A stretch of 64,000 nucleotides of DNA, from positions 248,001 through 312,000 of the forward strand of contig CAWJIJ010000006.1 of assembly GCA_963842955.1 (NCBI GenBank), given 5' to 3'. Under the pieces are notes generated by a model. It saw only the letters and a list, made by a program, of their open reading frames with translations, searched no databases and was not told where the DNA came from. This stretch comes from JARFQW01 sp963842955 (GTDB taxonomy: Bacteria; Pseudomonadota; Gammaproteobacteria; Steroidobacterales; XN24). Both the position numbers and the translations under genes were made by a program. Below, one piece after another: positions 50,032-58,997 of the stretch (its first letter is position 1; each line of letters starts with the position of its first letter).

Positions 50032-50817
50032 ATGTCCCGCCTCTGGATCGGACTGATCTTTGCGGGTTTCGCGTTCATGTCGTACCAGTGCTCCACGGAG
50101 TACAACCCGGTCACCGGGGAAGAGCAGCACATCGCTATTACCCCGAAGCAGGAAATCGCGATGGGCCTGAAGGCGGCCCCGGAAATGGCCGCCCAGCATG
50201 GCGGACTGCACCCCGATCGGGACGCCCAGGCCCTCGTGGACCGCATCGGGCAGAAGCTGGTCCAGTCATCCGAGGCAGCGCAGACGGAGTGGGAGTTCGA
50301 CTTCCACCTCCTGGCGGACCCGCAAACCGTTAACGCCTTTGCGCTGCCTGGCGGCCAGGTGTTCGTGACGGCCGCGCTGTTCAACCGGTTTGAAACGGAG
50401 GGCCAGCTGGCCGGTGTGCTCGGGCATGAGATCGGCCACGTCGTGGCCCGGCATTCGGCTCAGCGCATCGCCAAGCAGCAGCTGACCCAGGGCCTGACCG
50501 GTGCGGTACTCGTCGCCGCCGGCGGCGGTGGCGGAGAAGCTCAGCTTGCGGCCATGGTCGGGCAGATGATCAATATGAAGTACGGGCGGGAAGACGAACT
50601 CCAGGCCGACTACCTCGGCGTGCGGTTCATGTCGGAGGCCGGCTACGATCCTCGCGCGCTGATCGTGGTCATGGGCATCCTCGACGAGGCCGCGGGCGGC
50701 CAGGCGCCGCCCGAATGGATGAGCACCCACCCCAGTCACGGCAATCGGGTGGAGACGATCCAGGAAGCCATCGATCAGATCTATCCGGGAGGGGTGCCGG
50801 CCGGCATGACGCCGTAG
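50032..50817 (+). CDS. M48-family zinc metallopeptidase
   Basis: About 261 residues from ATG 50032. One N-terminal membrane or signal helix (LWIGLIFAGFAFMSYQC), then a conserved NPVTGEEQHI start and the peptidase domain. The zinc site is HEIGHVVARHSAQR (HExxH) with the third ligand in GREDELQADYLGVRFM. STHPSHGNRVETIQEAI is the family end. M48 enzymes degrade misfolded envelope proteins (BepA/LoiP/YcaL types). GAAGGAG precedes 50032; ATGs at 49957, 49981 or 49999 would add an Arg-rich N-terminus and are less likely. Confidence 0.88.
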   Translation: MSRLWIGLIFAGFAFMSYQCSTEYNPVTGEEQHIAITPKQEIAMGLKAAPEMAAQHGGLHPDRDAQALVDRIGQKLVQSSEAAQTEWEFDFHLLADPQTVNAFALPGGQVFVTAALFNRFETEGQLAGVLGHEIGHVVARHSAQRIAKQQLTQGLTGAVLVAAGGGGGEAQLAAMVGQMINMKYGREDELQADYLGVRFMSEAGYDPRALIVVMGILDEAAGGQAPPEWMSTHPSHGNRVETIQEAIDQIYPGGVPAGMTP

Positions 50818-50968
50818 TGCCGTAGCGGGATCTGCTTTAGCGAAAGCTGCGGTGCGTGCCGCAGCGAGCCCGTGATTCGATCAACCAGCGTTCCGGCGCT
50901 GCAAGCGCTTTGTCCTGCCTATGGTCCGATGGCGCCTGTTGCTGCCCCCTTCCCAAGGGGTGGGTCAG

Positions 50969-51409
50969 TCAGCCGCCGGGCGCCGGTTTCGGGGGCGGCG
51001 GCATGGCCTCGAAGCTGGGTACGTCCTCGGCGGTCACATCCCAAGCCTCCCGGCAGCTCGTGTAAGCCACGGCGTTGGGTGTGAACCAGCGACTGTCGTC
51101 GAAGCAGCCGACGGGCACGATCGTTATGCCCGGCCGCCCGGAGTTCGTGCCGTGCAGGCGGCTGCCGCAGGTATTGCAGAAGTGGTAGATCTTCTGGTTT
51201 CCGCTGTCGGCAGCGAAGGCGAAACTCGCCGGCTGGCCGTCGATCGAAATATCCTTCTCGCGGAAGAATGCCTGGGATGCATGACCTGTCCCGGATAGCT
51301 TCCGGCATTGGCCACAATGGCACTGGACCATCCGAACGGGGGCCTCGTGGGCCGTGTATCGAACAGCGCCGCAAAGGCAGCCGCCGGACGCGAAAGGGGA
51401 ATCAGTCAT
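50969..51409 (-). CDS. GFA-domain (glutathione-dependent formaldehyde-activating-like) protein
   Basis: A 146-residue zinc protein of the GFA/CENP-V family (PF04828). Zinc cysteines are in GGCLCGAVRY, MVQCHCGQCRKLSG and YHFCNTCGSRLHG. Other blocks are TGHASQAFFREKDI and GITIVPVGCFDD. ATG 51409 gives the family length; the upstream frame to 51520 is Gly/Pro-rich and rejected. Most members have no proven substrate; activity with formaldehyde is a historical name. Convergent with the M48 gene. Confidence 0.88.
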   Translation of the reverse strand: MTDSPFASGGCLCGAVRYTAHEAPVRMVQCHCGQCRKLSGTGHASQAFFREKDISIDGQPASFAFAADSGNQKIYHFCNTCGSRLHGTNSGRPGITIVPVGCFDDSRWFTPNAVAYTSCREAWDVTAEDVPSFEAMPPPPKPAPGG

Positions 51410-51868
51410 GATGCAAGCATAGCTCCCGGAAACCGACCTTGCGGCACCCGGCGGAGCCGGTCCCGGACCCCCGGCAAGACGGCCCGGAAAGGCAAGGCGG
51501 CGCAAAAAGCCGATACTCATCGGCAGGCGCCGTCACTTGTGTCAGACTGCCGATGAGAGATGCCACCCGGACGCGGTGGAGGGGGCTGCAATCCTTATTT
51601 CTGCAATCGATCCGGCTTTGTCAGGTCTGAGCCTTCCTGCCAAGGGCGCGCGTGCGATCCTGCTGTCGGGAGAAGAAGCACGGCGTTGTGGACGACGTCC
51701 GCATGCGGCGACCCACCGGCCTTCGAGGCATCCCGGGCCAGGGCAGGTCGGCCCATCAGCACCCGGGCGGGTCACTCCAGGCCGCCGGGCCGGTGGCCAC
51801 GTCCCGGCCGCTTCGGGCAACCGGAATCTCAAGAATATAATCAGACTACACCTCAGCGAGGGGCGGGG
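51410..51868. other. Gap before the FkbM gene, no gene seen
   Basis: A 459-base gap between the divergent GFA and FkbM genes. The open frames here are GC-rich shadows with Pro/Arg-rich protein and no ribosome site. It must contain both promoters, but I can place none. No clear hairpin or repeat. Confidence 0.5.
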
Positions 51869-52543
51869 ATGAGAAAGGTCGGTGAGTTCTGGGTTCCAGC
51901 GATCGACCTTCGGTGGTGGGCGAAGTGGGGCAAGATGCGGCGGAAGACCCTTGCCTACTACGGCCAGGGGGACGGCCCGAAGACGGAAGATCTTATCGAG
52001 GCGCTGTCCCTGTTCGAGGGCGGCCGGGTCGCGCTGGACGGCGGGGCCAACGTGGGCGCGTACACGCGCATCTTGCTCGAGCGTTTCGAGGAGATCCATG
52101 CATTCGAGCCGGCGCCCGATACCTTCGAGGCCTTGAAGCGGAACGTCCAGGAATGGGGAGGCGGAGACCGCGTGCATCTTTACCAGATGGCGCTGTCCGA
52201 CAAGGAAGAGAATGTTCGAATGAGGGGCAAGCCGGGACATCGCTCGGTTACCCGGCGGATATCGGGACCCGGTGATATTCCGGCGATGCCGCTCGATGCC
52301 CTGGAGCTGACTGAGCTCGACTTCATCAAGCTCGATCTGGAGGGCTACGAAGCACGGGCCCTTCGGGGTGCAAGTGAGACCCTGGCCCGCCTCAAACCGT
52401 ATGTCTTGTTCGAGGACAAGGAACACAAGGCTGGCTTTTATGGCGGCATCAACGATGCCCACGAGCATCTGAAATCGCTGGGTGCGCGCCTGATCGCCTG
52501 TGTGGGCAAGCAGCAGTTTGACTGGCTCTACGGGTTCCGCTGA
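51869..52543 (+). CDS. FkbM-family methyltransferase
   Basis: A 224-residue SAM-dependent methyltransferase. Motif I is VALDGGANVGAYTRILLERF, then IHAFEPAPDTFEALKRNV (acidic loop), and the FkbM end LDALELTELDFIKLDLEGYE and RALRGASETLARLKPYVLFE. FkbM enzymes O-methylate sugars, polyketides and lipids. ATG 51869 has GAGGGGCGGGG just upstream. It stands alone; a link to the sulfotransferase/glycosyltransferase set 8 kb away is only speculation. Confidence 0.87.
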   Translation: MRKVGEFWVPAIDLRWWAKWGKMRRKTLAYYGQGDGPKTEDLIEALSLFEGGRVALDGGANVGAYTRILLERFEEIHAFEPAPDTFEALKRNVQEWGGGDRVHLYQMALSDKEENVRMRGKPGHRSVTRRISGPGDIPAMPLDALELTELDFIKLDLEGYEARALRGASETLARLKPYVLFEDKEHKAGFYGGINDAHEHLKSLGARLIACVGKQQFDWLYGFR

Positions 52544-52656
52544 AAGCCCTGAGCTTTTTCTTCACGGACAGCACTGGCCGAAGTAGTGGCCTTCTGCTCT
52601 CAAACGGCGTCCAGAGCCCGGTTGCGCAAGACCGGAATCCGCGAGGAATATTCTCG

Positions 52657-53133
52657 ATGATCATCCGTGAGGACGACCTGACCGATCAGCGCGTCATCGC
52701 GCTGATCGGCGAGCATCTCGAGCATATGCACTCGATCACCCCACCGGAGAGCGTCCACGCCCTGGATACGGATGGACTGCAAAGCGCCTCCGTTACGTTC
52801 TGGTCGGCATGGGACGATGAGGAACTTCTCGGTTGTGGCGCACTGAAAGAACTGGAGGCGACGGCCGGCGAGATCAAGGCGATGAGAACGGTTCTGCGTT
52901 GGCGCGGACGCGGCGTCGGGTCCGCGATCCTGGGTTGCATCATGGCCGAGGCGCGTCGCCGTGGCTATCGCCACCTGCATCTCGAGACCGGATCGATGGC
53001 CGAGTTTGCCCCGGCGCGCACGCTGTACGAGCGCCACGGCTTCAGCTATCGGCGGCCTTTCGGCGAATACCTGGAAGACCCCAACAGCGTGTTCATGACG
53101 AAAGCGCTACAGGCTGTCGACGACGGCATGTAG
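52657..53133 (+). CDS. GNAT-family N-acetyltransferase
   Basis: A 158-residue GNAT acetyltransferase. The acetyl-CoA loop is in LRWRGRGVGSAILGCIMAEA (R/QxxGxG/A), with the following LHLETGSMAEFAPARTLYERHGF strand-helix and the final GEYLEDPNSVFMTKAL. It resembles YsnE/PhnO-like proteins. The acceptor is unknown. GAGGAATATTCTCG precedes ATG 52657. Confidence 0.87.
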   Translation: MIIREDDLTDQRVIALIGEHLEHMHSITPPESVHALDTDGLQSASVTFWSAWDDEELLGCGALKELEATAGEIKAMRTVLRWRGRGVGSAILGCIMAEARRRGYRHLHLETGSMAEFAPARTLYERHGFSYRRPFGEYLEDPNSVFMTKALQAVDDGM

Positions 53134-53625
53134 AAGGCAGCCAGGCCCGAGGTCGGAACACGCCAAGCGACCGATCGGTCTTGCTGAACAGGCAAGGAAG
53201 CGTCCCACCGGCACCTCAAGGGATTTTTTTCGCGGGTGAAACAGGTTCCGTGGCGCGCGTGTGCGCCCGTCGCCGACTTCCGGCAGGTGTAGAGAGGAAG
53301 CGAGCACACGCGTGAGCGAGTACTTTTTCGCGGTGAAATCGTGCGTCGCGGATTGCTGAATGAAGATGATGAGTCTGTTTGTTCCAGTTATTCCGGTAGT
53401 TAGCGTGGTTCGGTCACAGCGTAGCCAGCCGAGCGAAGCCGTCGCGCAGGCATCCGCACGATCGCGGGGAAAAAGCCTGGAAACGAGCTCCGTGGCTATG
53501 TAACAGCCCGAAACAATCTGCTGTAGCGTCGAAATACTCGAGAAGCACTCGCCGCCCAACATTATCCATGCGGTTCCCTCGGGTCCGAATTTCTCGGCAG
53601 CAGTTGGACCGCAGGGAGAGTTGTC
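53134..53625. other. Long control region before the DUF5666 gene
   Basis: 492 bases without a gene. It contains two near-identical sites (TTTTTCGCGGGTGAAA at 53226-53241 and TTTTTCGCGGTGAAA at 53324-53338), a 9-bp inverted repeat CGCGTGTGC/GCACACGCG at 53256-53264 and 53304-53312, and a TGTAACAG at 53499-53506, the last shared with the region before the response regulator. These may be operators; none is proved. Confidence 0.45.
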
Positions 53626-55086
53626 ATGAACATCAGACTGCTACTTGCGGTGGCTGGAGCGCTCACCCTCGTTGGTTGCGGTGGCAGCAGCTCGTCTGAC
53701 CCGCCACAGGCGATCCCCGAGCCAGCCACATCCGATGTCATCACCTACGGCACCCTCACGCGATTCGGGAGTGTCTACGCGAACGGCGCTGTATTCGAGT
53801 GCGACAATGCGACCGTCTCCATGAACGATGAACCGGCTTACCTCGCGGATCTGCGCGTCGGTCACGTCGTCGCCATCGTGGCCAGTGTGAGGGCGCGTAC
53901 GCAGAATGCCGTCGCGAGGACCATCGGATGCCTCGATGAGGTCGAGGGGCCGATTTCCGATCTGGACCAGGACCGGCACCAATTCGTCGTGCTCGGCCGA
54001 ACCGTTCATTTCGACGAGCTAACCGTGTTCGAAACCGTTGACTACGAGCGGTTGGCGAACGGAAACGTCGTCCGAGTAATGGGCCATGAGCGGCAAGCGA
54101 ACCGGATCCAGGCGACATTCATTCAACATGTCGCGAATGCCTGGGCCATTGGCATGCGAATGATGACCCGAGGGGAAATCGGCGACCTGGACCCGTCTCT
54201 GATGCGCTTCAGGATCGGAACCCAGTGGTTTGACTATTCCAACGCTATGCTCGAACTGGGCGGGTCGGATCTCGCGGACGGTTTGTACGCCGAGGTATCG
54301 AGTGCATCGCCGATTGTCGACGGTCTACTGCTTCTTGACCAGATCCGGGCGCGTGACCGCGATCGTGACCGGGACAGGGACAAGCTCTGTGCCGCCGGCT
54401 GCAGCTACGACATCCAGGGCTACATCACGAAATTCATCTCTCCGCTCGAGTTCATAGTGGACGGAACGACGATTACGACCACCAATGCGACCGTCTACGC
54501 AAACGGCTCGGAGGATACGCTTGCCCTGGATGCAAGGGTGGCCGTGTCCGGCCGCTTCGATGAAGAAGGCGTGCTGGTCGCGAGCAAGATCGTCTTCAGG
54601 CTGCCGTCGATTGTGCAGATCGAGGCGGACATCGCTTCAGTAGACACAGCCGCAGCGACGGTCACGTTGTTCGGTATCCTGGTCACGACCGATGACTCGA
54701 CGATTTTTCGCGACGCGAGTGACGCGGCGCTGCGCGAGTTCTGGCTGGATGATCTCGCGGTTGGTGACCGCCTGGCCGTCCGGGCGTACCTGGACGGCGG
54801 CACCGTGGTTGCGGCCCGACTCGAGCGCGAAGACGCAGAGGAGAACGTGACCTTGAAGGCGCCGGTCGAAAGCATTGAGCCGCCCGCGCTGATGTTGCTT
54901 GGCATCAGGGTGGCTGCCCACGACGCAACGATCTTCCAGGCAGCGGACCAGTCGATTATTGACGCGGACACGTTCTTCGATCAGGTCGAACCTGGGACGC
55001 TTGTCCGGGCGGTTGGTGTGGACAACGGTGGCACAATCCTTGCTGACAGGCTGCTTGTTCGCGAGTGCGAAGACGGCTGCCTGTAG
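53626..55086 (+). CDS. DUF5666 lipoprotein
   Basis: A 486-residue exported protein. The signal is a lipobox type (LLLAVAGALTLVGCGGSSSS), so it is lipid-anchored. The mature part has at least four repeats of a beta-barrel-like DUF5666 unit: GTLTRFGSVYANGAVFECD and VGHVVAIVASVRA, GYITKFISPLEFIVDGTTIT, VAVSGRFDEEGVLVASKI and GTLVRAVGVDNGGTILADRL. A run of five Arg-Asp pairs (RDRDRDRDRD) lies near residue 250. The function is unknown. GGGAGAG precedes the ATG. It is convergent with the two-component system genes. Confidence 0.85.
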   Translation: MNIRLLLAVAGALTLVGCGGSSSSDPPQAIPEPATSDVITYGTLTRFGSVYANGAVFECDNATVSMNDEPAYLADLRVGHVVAIVASVRARTQNAVARTIGCLDEVEGPISDLDQDRHQFVVLGRTVHFDELTVFETVDYERLANGNVVRVMGHERQANRIQATFIQHVANAWAIGMRMMTRGEIGDLDPSLMRFRIGTQWFDYSNAMLELGGSDLADGLYAEVSSASPIVDGLLLLDQIRARDRDRDRDRDKLCAAGCSYDIQGYITKFISPLEFIVDGTTITTTNATVYANGSEDTLALDARVAVSGRFDEEGVLVASKIVFRLPSIVQIEADIASVDTAAATVTLFGILVTTDDSTIFRDASDAALREFWLDDLAVGDRLAVRAYLDGGTVVAARLEREDAEENVTLKAPVESIEPPALMLLGIRVAAHDATIFQAADQSIIDADTFFDQVEPGTLVRAVGVDNGGTILADRLLVRECEDGCL

Positions 55087-55100
55087 GACAAGTCGACCGC

Positions 55101-56459
55101 TCAGGGTTGCGGACGCATCGGGAAAGCAGGCTGTTCCTGGTCTTCCTGCGGCGGATCGGGTGTCACTGCTGCGCTAATAGAACAGGCAGGCGATCCGTGG
55201 AGCGCGAAGCGCCGAGTCGGAGGCAAACACAGCCTCGCCACGGTGCCTCCGCCCTTTCGCGGTTCCAAGTCGATTCTCCAGTTGTTCTTGAGTGCGATCT
55301 GACGGGCGATTGCGAGACCGAGGCCACTGCCGCCGGCCTTCTTTCCGGGCGCTGCTTCCAGCCGGTGAAACGGGCGGAAAACCGCATCGACCTCCCCTTC
55401 GGGAATACCTGGACCACGGTCGCAAATCTCGACCTCGACCCGCTTCTCTCTGCAGTTCAGGTGGATGTCGACGAGGTCGCCCCCATGCTCGAAGGCATTC
55501 TTGAGGAGGTTCACCAGCACTCGCTCCAGTGCCACGGGATCGGCAAAGTACACGCACGGCGGATCATGGCGATGCAGTTGCAGGCGGGACCCCTCGAGCT
55601 TTAAATCGGCAGCAAGGGACTCGATCATCTGCCAGAGATCGAGTTGGATCGGCAGGCCGCCTTCCACGCCGTGCGAGAACTGCAGGAACTGCCCGATCAG
55701 CTTGTTCATCGCGTCGAGGTTGCGGCGGATGCTCTCCACGAGCTTTGGATTCGGGTTCTCGTCGAGCATCTCTACCGCGATGCCCAGGCGGGTCAACGGC
55801 GTCCGCAAGTCATGAGAAATGCCGGCGATCATCACTGTGCGATTCTCCGATAACTGCTGCAGCTCGGATGACATGCGGTTGAAGGCCCGCGCCAACACGG
55901 CAATCTCCTCGGGACCCTGTTCGCGAATCGGCCCGGGATTCTGGCCGCGGCCGAGCAAATTGACCGCTGACGACAACTGTTCGAGCGGCCTGACCACGCT
56001 GCGCACCTGCAGCAAGCTGGCCAACAGTGCCAGCAAAACCCCGCCGGCCACCGCAAGGACCAGGACGAGCGGCGGATTGGTGCCCAGACGCTTCTTGTCG
56101 AAACCGATGCGGAAAAGCTTCCCGTGGGCGGGAACGTCGACCCATATGGTCGGGCTGTCTTCGGGATCGATAATGGTCAATTCGGCGCCCGCGCGACGGT
56201 CGAGAGCCTCGTGAAAAAACGGGTAGTACGGTAAATCACGGGAGGTCGGGGGAACGTGAGTGGTTTCTTCGGCGACGATCAAGCCGTGGTCTTGCAGCAA
56301 CTGTTGCCTGAGCCCCGCATGCATCTCTTCGGGCAGGCTTTGCAGTGAATGCGCGGCCGACACGATCACCGCGGCAAAATCGTCGGCGTGGCGTTTCGCC
56401 ATCGGGTTGTAGACGAAGAAAACGGCGGCGCCGACAAGAATCAGCATGAAGGCAAGCAT
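55101..56459 (-). CDS. Sensor histidine kinase (EnvZ/CpxA type)
   Basis: A 452-residue membrane kinase. TM1 is in MLAFMLILVGAAVFFVYNPM, a periplasmic sensor (residues ~20-125) follows, TM2 is LVLVLAVAGGVLLALLASL, then HAMP (SVVRPLEQLSSAVNLLGRGQ). The H-box is AGISHDLRTPLTRLGIAVEM, and the ATP lid has NLLKNAFEHGGD (N), DRGPGIPEGEV (G1) and GGSGLGLAIARQIALKN (G2). The visible frame starts at ATG 56459 with an abrupt hydrophobic start. Another ATG at 56517, overlapping the stop of the regulator as ATGA, opens MTPRPRSLLA in a frame that is off by one. So the N-terminus may be frameshifted. It pairs with the OmpR-type regulator upstream. Confidence 0.88.
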   Translation of the reverse strand: MLAFMLILVGAAVFFVYNPMAKRHADDFAAVIVSAAHSLQSLPEEMHAGLRQQLLQDHGLIVAEETTHVPPTSRDLPYYPFFHEALDRRAGAELTIIDPEDSPTIWVDVPAHGKLFRIGFDKKRLGTNPPLVLVLAVAGGVLLALLASLLQVRSVVRPLEQLSSAVNLLGRGQNPGPIREQGPEEIAVLARAFNRMSSELQQLSENRTVMIAGISHDLRTPLTRLGIAVEMLDENPNPKLVESIRRNLDAMNKLIGQFLQFSHGVEGGLPIQLDLWQMIESLAADLKLEGSRLQLHRHDPPCVYFADPVALERVLVNLLKNAFEHGGDLVDIHLNCREKRVEVEICDRGPGIPEGEVDAVFRPFHRLEAAPGKKAGGSGLGLAIARQIALKNNWRIDLEPRKGGGTVARLCLPPTRRFALHGSPACSISAAVTPDPPQEDQEQPAFPMRPQP

Positions 56460-56513
56460 TGTTGCCGAGATGGTGAGGATTGCGCGTCGCTAGAAGCGAG
56501 CGCGGCCGGGGAG

Positions 56514-57260
56514 TCATGCCTCAGCACCCTTCGGCGTGAACTGATAGCCGACGCCCCAGACGGTACGGACATAGCAGGGCTGAGTGGGGTCCTCCTCGAT
56601 CTTGTGCCGGAGTCTTGTCACCCGAACATCGATACTCCGGTCGAGCGGATCACGATAGTCACCGCGCAGGCACTCCATGATGAAATCGCGATTAAGCACC
56701 CGATTCGGATGCCGAACGAAAACGTCGAGGAGATCGAATTCAGCTCGAGACAACTCAACCTCCGCCGGCCCGCGAAACAGGAGGCGCCGCTCCGGATCGA
56801 ATCGAAATGGGCCGAATTCGTATTCGCTCTCCGATTTGTCTTCGTGTTCCTTGCCGGGCACGCTGCGTCGCAGCACGGCGCGAATCCGTGCGAGTAGTTC
56901 TCGGGGGTTGAACGGCTTCGGCAAGTAGTCGTCGGCGCCGACCTCGAGGCCGACGATTCGATCGAGTTCCTCCCCCCGTGCGGAGATCATCACGATCGGC
57001 AGCTTGTAATCGCTGGCGAGGCGCCGCGCGATTGACAGGCCATCCTCGCCCGGGAGCATGAGATCGAGAATGACCAGGTCCGCCCTCTGCGTGGTCAGCC
57101 ATTCATCCATGGCTCGGCCGTCAGCGACCGTGGAAACCCCGAATCCCTGGTTGCCGAGATAGCCGGACAGTAACTCGCGGGTTTCCCGGTCGTCATCCAC
57201 AACCAGCAGATGCCGCCCGCTGGCGCGATCAGCAGTTCCCCCAGCGTCCATATCCAACAC
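56514..57260 (-). CDS. OmpR-family response regulator
   Basis: A 248-residue regulator. The receiver has LLVVDDDRETRELLSGYL (acidic pair), LVILDLMLPGEDGLSIARRL with the phospho-Asp and DYLPKPFNPRELLARIRAVL (Lys). The C-terminal winged helix (residues ~150-245) is VELSRAEFDLLDVFVRHPNR, DPLDRSIDVRVTRLRHKIEE and CYVRTVWGVGYQFTP. It probably acts with the adjacent kinase. The sequence fits OmpR-type proteins controlling envelope genes. The region between it and the gene at 57378 should hold its own and the target promoter. Confidence 0.93.
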   Translation of the reverse strand: MLDMDAGGTADRASGRHLLVVDDDRETRELLSGYLGNQGFGVSTVADGRAMDEWLTTQRADLVILDLMLPGEDGLSIARRLASDYKLPIVMISARGEELDRIVGLEVGADDYLPKPFNPRELLARIRAVLRRSVPGKEHEDKSESEYEFGPFRFDPERRLLFRGPAEVELSRAEFDLLDVFVRHPNRVLNRDFIMECLRGDYRDPLDRSIDVRVTRLRHKIEEDPTQPCYVRTVWGVGYQFTPKGAEA

Positions 57261-57262
57261 TT

Positions 57263-57270
57263 TGTAACAG
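57263..57270. promoter_or_regulatory. TGTAACAG element next to the response-regulator gene
   Basis: TGTAACAG lies immediately upstream of the regulator gene start and faces the secreted-protein gene at 57378. The same eight bases occur at 53499-53506, upstream of the DUF5666 gene. OmpR-type regulators often bind short T/A-and-C direct repeats, so this may be part of a binding site; a chance match is possible. Confidence 0.25.
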
Positions 57271-57377
57271 TTTCATGCCGCGGGGAAATACGTAGGAAAC
57301 ACGACTCACCCACATTATTACCGAAGGCGGAGTCAGTTTGATTCGCCACGGATTTTCAACAGCAAGGAGGAGCGATC

Positions 57378-58892
57378 ATGAATACCAGGCTATTTCTTGC
57401 ATCCTTCGGACTGCTCACAGCCGGCATCGTCGGTCTGAGCGGCTCCGCACTGGCGGCAAAAAAAGGCGGAGGTGGAGGCAACGTGCAGCCACCCGACTAT
57501 GGCGACCTGATCATCCTGTACCGGGATGCCAGTGGGGTACCTGTGGTCGATGCCAATATGTGCCAGCAGCCGATTGGATTTCCCGGGAACACAGGGTGTC
57601 CCGCTGCTGACCTCATCGAAGTTGACGGGGTCCTGGTGGCACCCACCGATCCCGCCACATGTGCGCTTGAGCCCGAGTTCGCCACCTGCGTGCAGGAAGT
57701 GGACTTCGGGCGTGTCAATCTGTCTCGTGCATCCGACAGAGTCCTGGCGTCCCAGCTACAGGACGTACAGGTGAACCTCGCGATTGCCGACTGCACATCG
57801 CTGGACCCGGCCGGACGGATGGTCCATAGCCGCTATGCCGGCGATGCCCTGGTGACGAGCACAATCGACTCGCCCCTGCAGAATCTCGCGGTCTACAAGT
57901 ACTTGATGCTGGATGGCGAAATCGGTGTGGCCTTGCCGCAAGGCGCGGGTGTGCTGGAAACCGCAGCCCGGGCGTTCGGCGTTGCCATGGATAAGGGCGG
58001 CGAAGTCAATGTCGACATGCTCGTCTACCTGAACCAGATCCTGGGATTGACGGACCCTGGCATGGATTCCTTCCTTTTCAAAGTGTCCAAAGACGTCAAG
58101 GAAGAAGTCATGGGTGAAGTCAAGATCGTGACCAAGTGGTTCCTGGATTACACACGCTATGCCGACGGCACGGCCACGGGCTATTCGTATGACCGAATGA
58201 CGAATTTCGCCGGGCCAGTGCCCGGAGGATTGCCGTCTCCGGCCTACCTGCCCACGAATGCGCCGCAGCCCGGCATGTTCGAGTTCCTCCAGGACCTCGG
58301 GGGTGGCACGTACTTGGCCACCGTTGGACCGATATTGTCCGCTGTGTTCCTGGATGATCCGGGATACTCGGGTGGTGATATCGGCGGATTCTCGGAGGCT
58401 GCCGACGACACGCGTGAAGTCATCAGCTTCATGCACACCTACGAGGTACCCGACGCCGATGCCACGCCGGTGCCCTGCGCGCCGACTCCGAACCCGACCG
58501 AGCTATATGATCTTTCGATCAGCGACAAGTCCGGGCTCAAAGTGCCCCGGCAGGTCGTAGCGACGACCGAAGGTCGGGAATTCGTCGTGAACGTCCTCAA
58601 TTCGGGACCGGACACCGCGGCCGGCACGTTATCGGTAACCGCGACGACTGCCGCAGGTGGAGACGTTCTCGTAAACGGACTGCCAGGTCCCTATATCTTC
58701 GAGTTCGAGGGCCTGGTTTCGGGGCTGACGTTCACTACCGGAACGCAGTACTTCACCATTGCCGAACCGCACGTGGCCACGAAGATCACGTGGACGGCGA
58801 TGGTCGAACCCGCGGCTGAGGACCCTTATATGGGTAACAACGCCGTTACGGCGACGAGTAACGTCCGAGTGACCAAGGGCGGCGGCCACTAG
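57378..58892 (+). CDS. Secreted protein of unknown function, 504 aa, with CARDB-like C-terminus
   Basis: A signal peptide (LASFGLLTAGIVGLSGSALA, cleaved before AKKGGG) is followed by a soluble protein with eight or more Cys in the N-terminal half (NMCQQPIGFPGNTGCPAAD, ATCALEPEFATCVQEVDF). A DSFLFKVSKDVKEEVMGEV and YTRYADGTATGYSYDRM part follows, and the end resembles an Ig/CARDB-like domain (SDKSGLKVPRQVVATTEGRE, VNVLNSGPDTAAGTLSVTAT). I know no named family. AAGGAGGAG precedes the ATG. It is the first of three exported proteins in a row to the right of the two-component system. Confidence 0.7.
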   Translation: MNTRLFLASFGLLTAGIVGLSGSALAAKKGGGGGNVQPPDYGDLIILYRDASGVPVVDANMCQQPIGFPGNTGCPAADLIEVDGVLVAPTDPATCALEPEFATCVQEVDFGRVNLSRASDRVLASQLQDVQVNLAIADCTSLDPAGRMVHSRYAGDALVTSTIDSPLQNLAVYKYLMLDGEIGVALPQGAGVLETAARAFGVAMDKGGEVNVDMLVYLNQILGLTDPGMDSFLFKVSKDVKEEVMGEVKIVTKWFLDYTRYADGTATGYSYDRMTNFAGPVPGGLPSPAYLPTNAPQPGMFEFLQDLGGGTYLATVGPILSAVFLDDPGYSGGDIGGFSEAADDTREVISFMHTYEVPDADATPVPCAPTPNPTELYDLSISDKSGLKVPRQVVATTEGREFVVNVLNSGPDTAAGTLSVTATTAAGGDVLVNGLPGPYIFEFEGLVSGLTFTTGTQYFTIAEPHVATKITWTAMVEPAAEDPYMGNNAVTATSNVRVTKGGGH

Positions 58893-58941
58893 GCTTGCAG
58901 CCGAGGTAGTGGATCCGACCCACCGGCGAGAGCCGGCAGAA

Positions 58942-58969
58942 GATCCCCGGGCCCCGTGGCCCGGGGATC
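58942..58969 (+). other. Strong hairpin between the secreted-protein genes
   Basis: A perfect 12-bp stem GATCCCCGGGCC/GGCCCGGGGATC with the 4-base loop CCGT, 50 bases after the stop. There is no T run, so it is not a classic terminator; it could stabilise or attenuate the message before the next gene. Confidence 0.6.
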
Positions 58970-58997
58970 GGGAGGCCAGTCATGAGATTCAGAGATT

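Noticed and set aside
50846..50865. GCTGCGG/CCGCAGC hairpin after the M48 gene as a terminator
   Set aside because: No T run follows and it lies between convergent genes; a 7-bp GC stem is common by chance at this composition.
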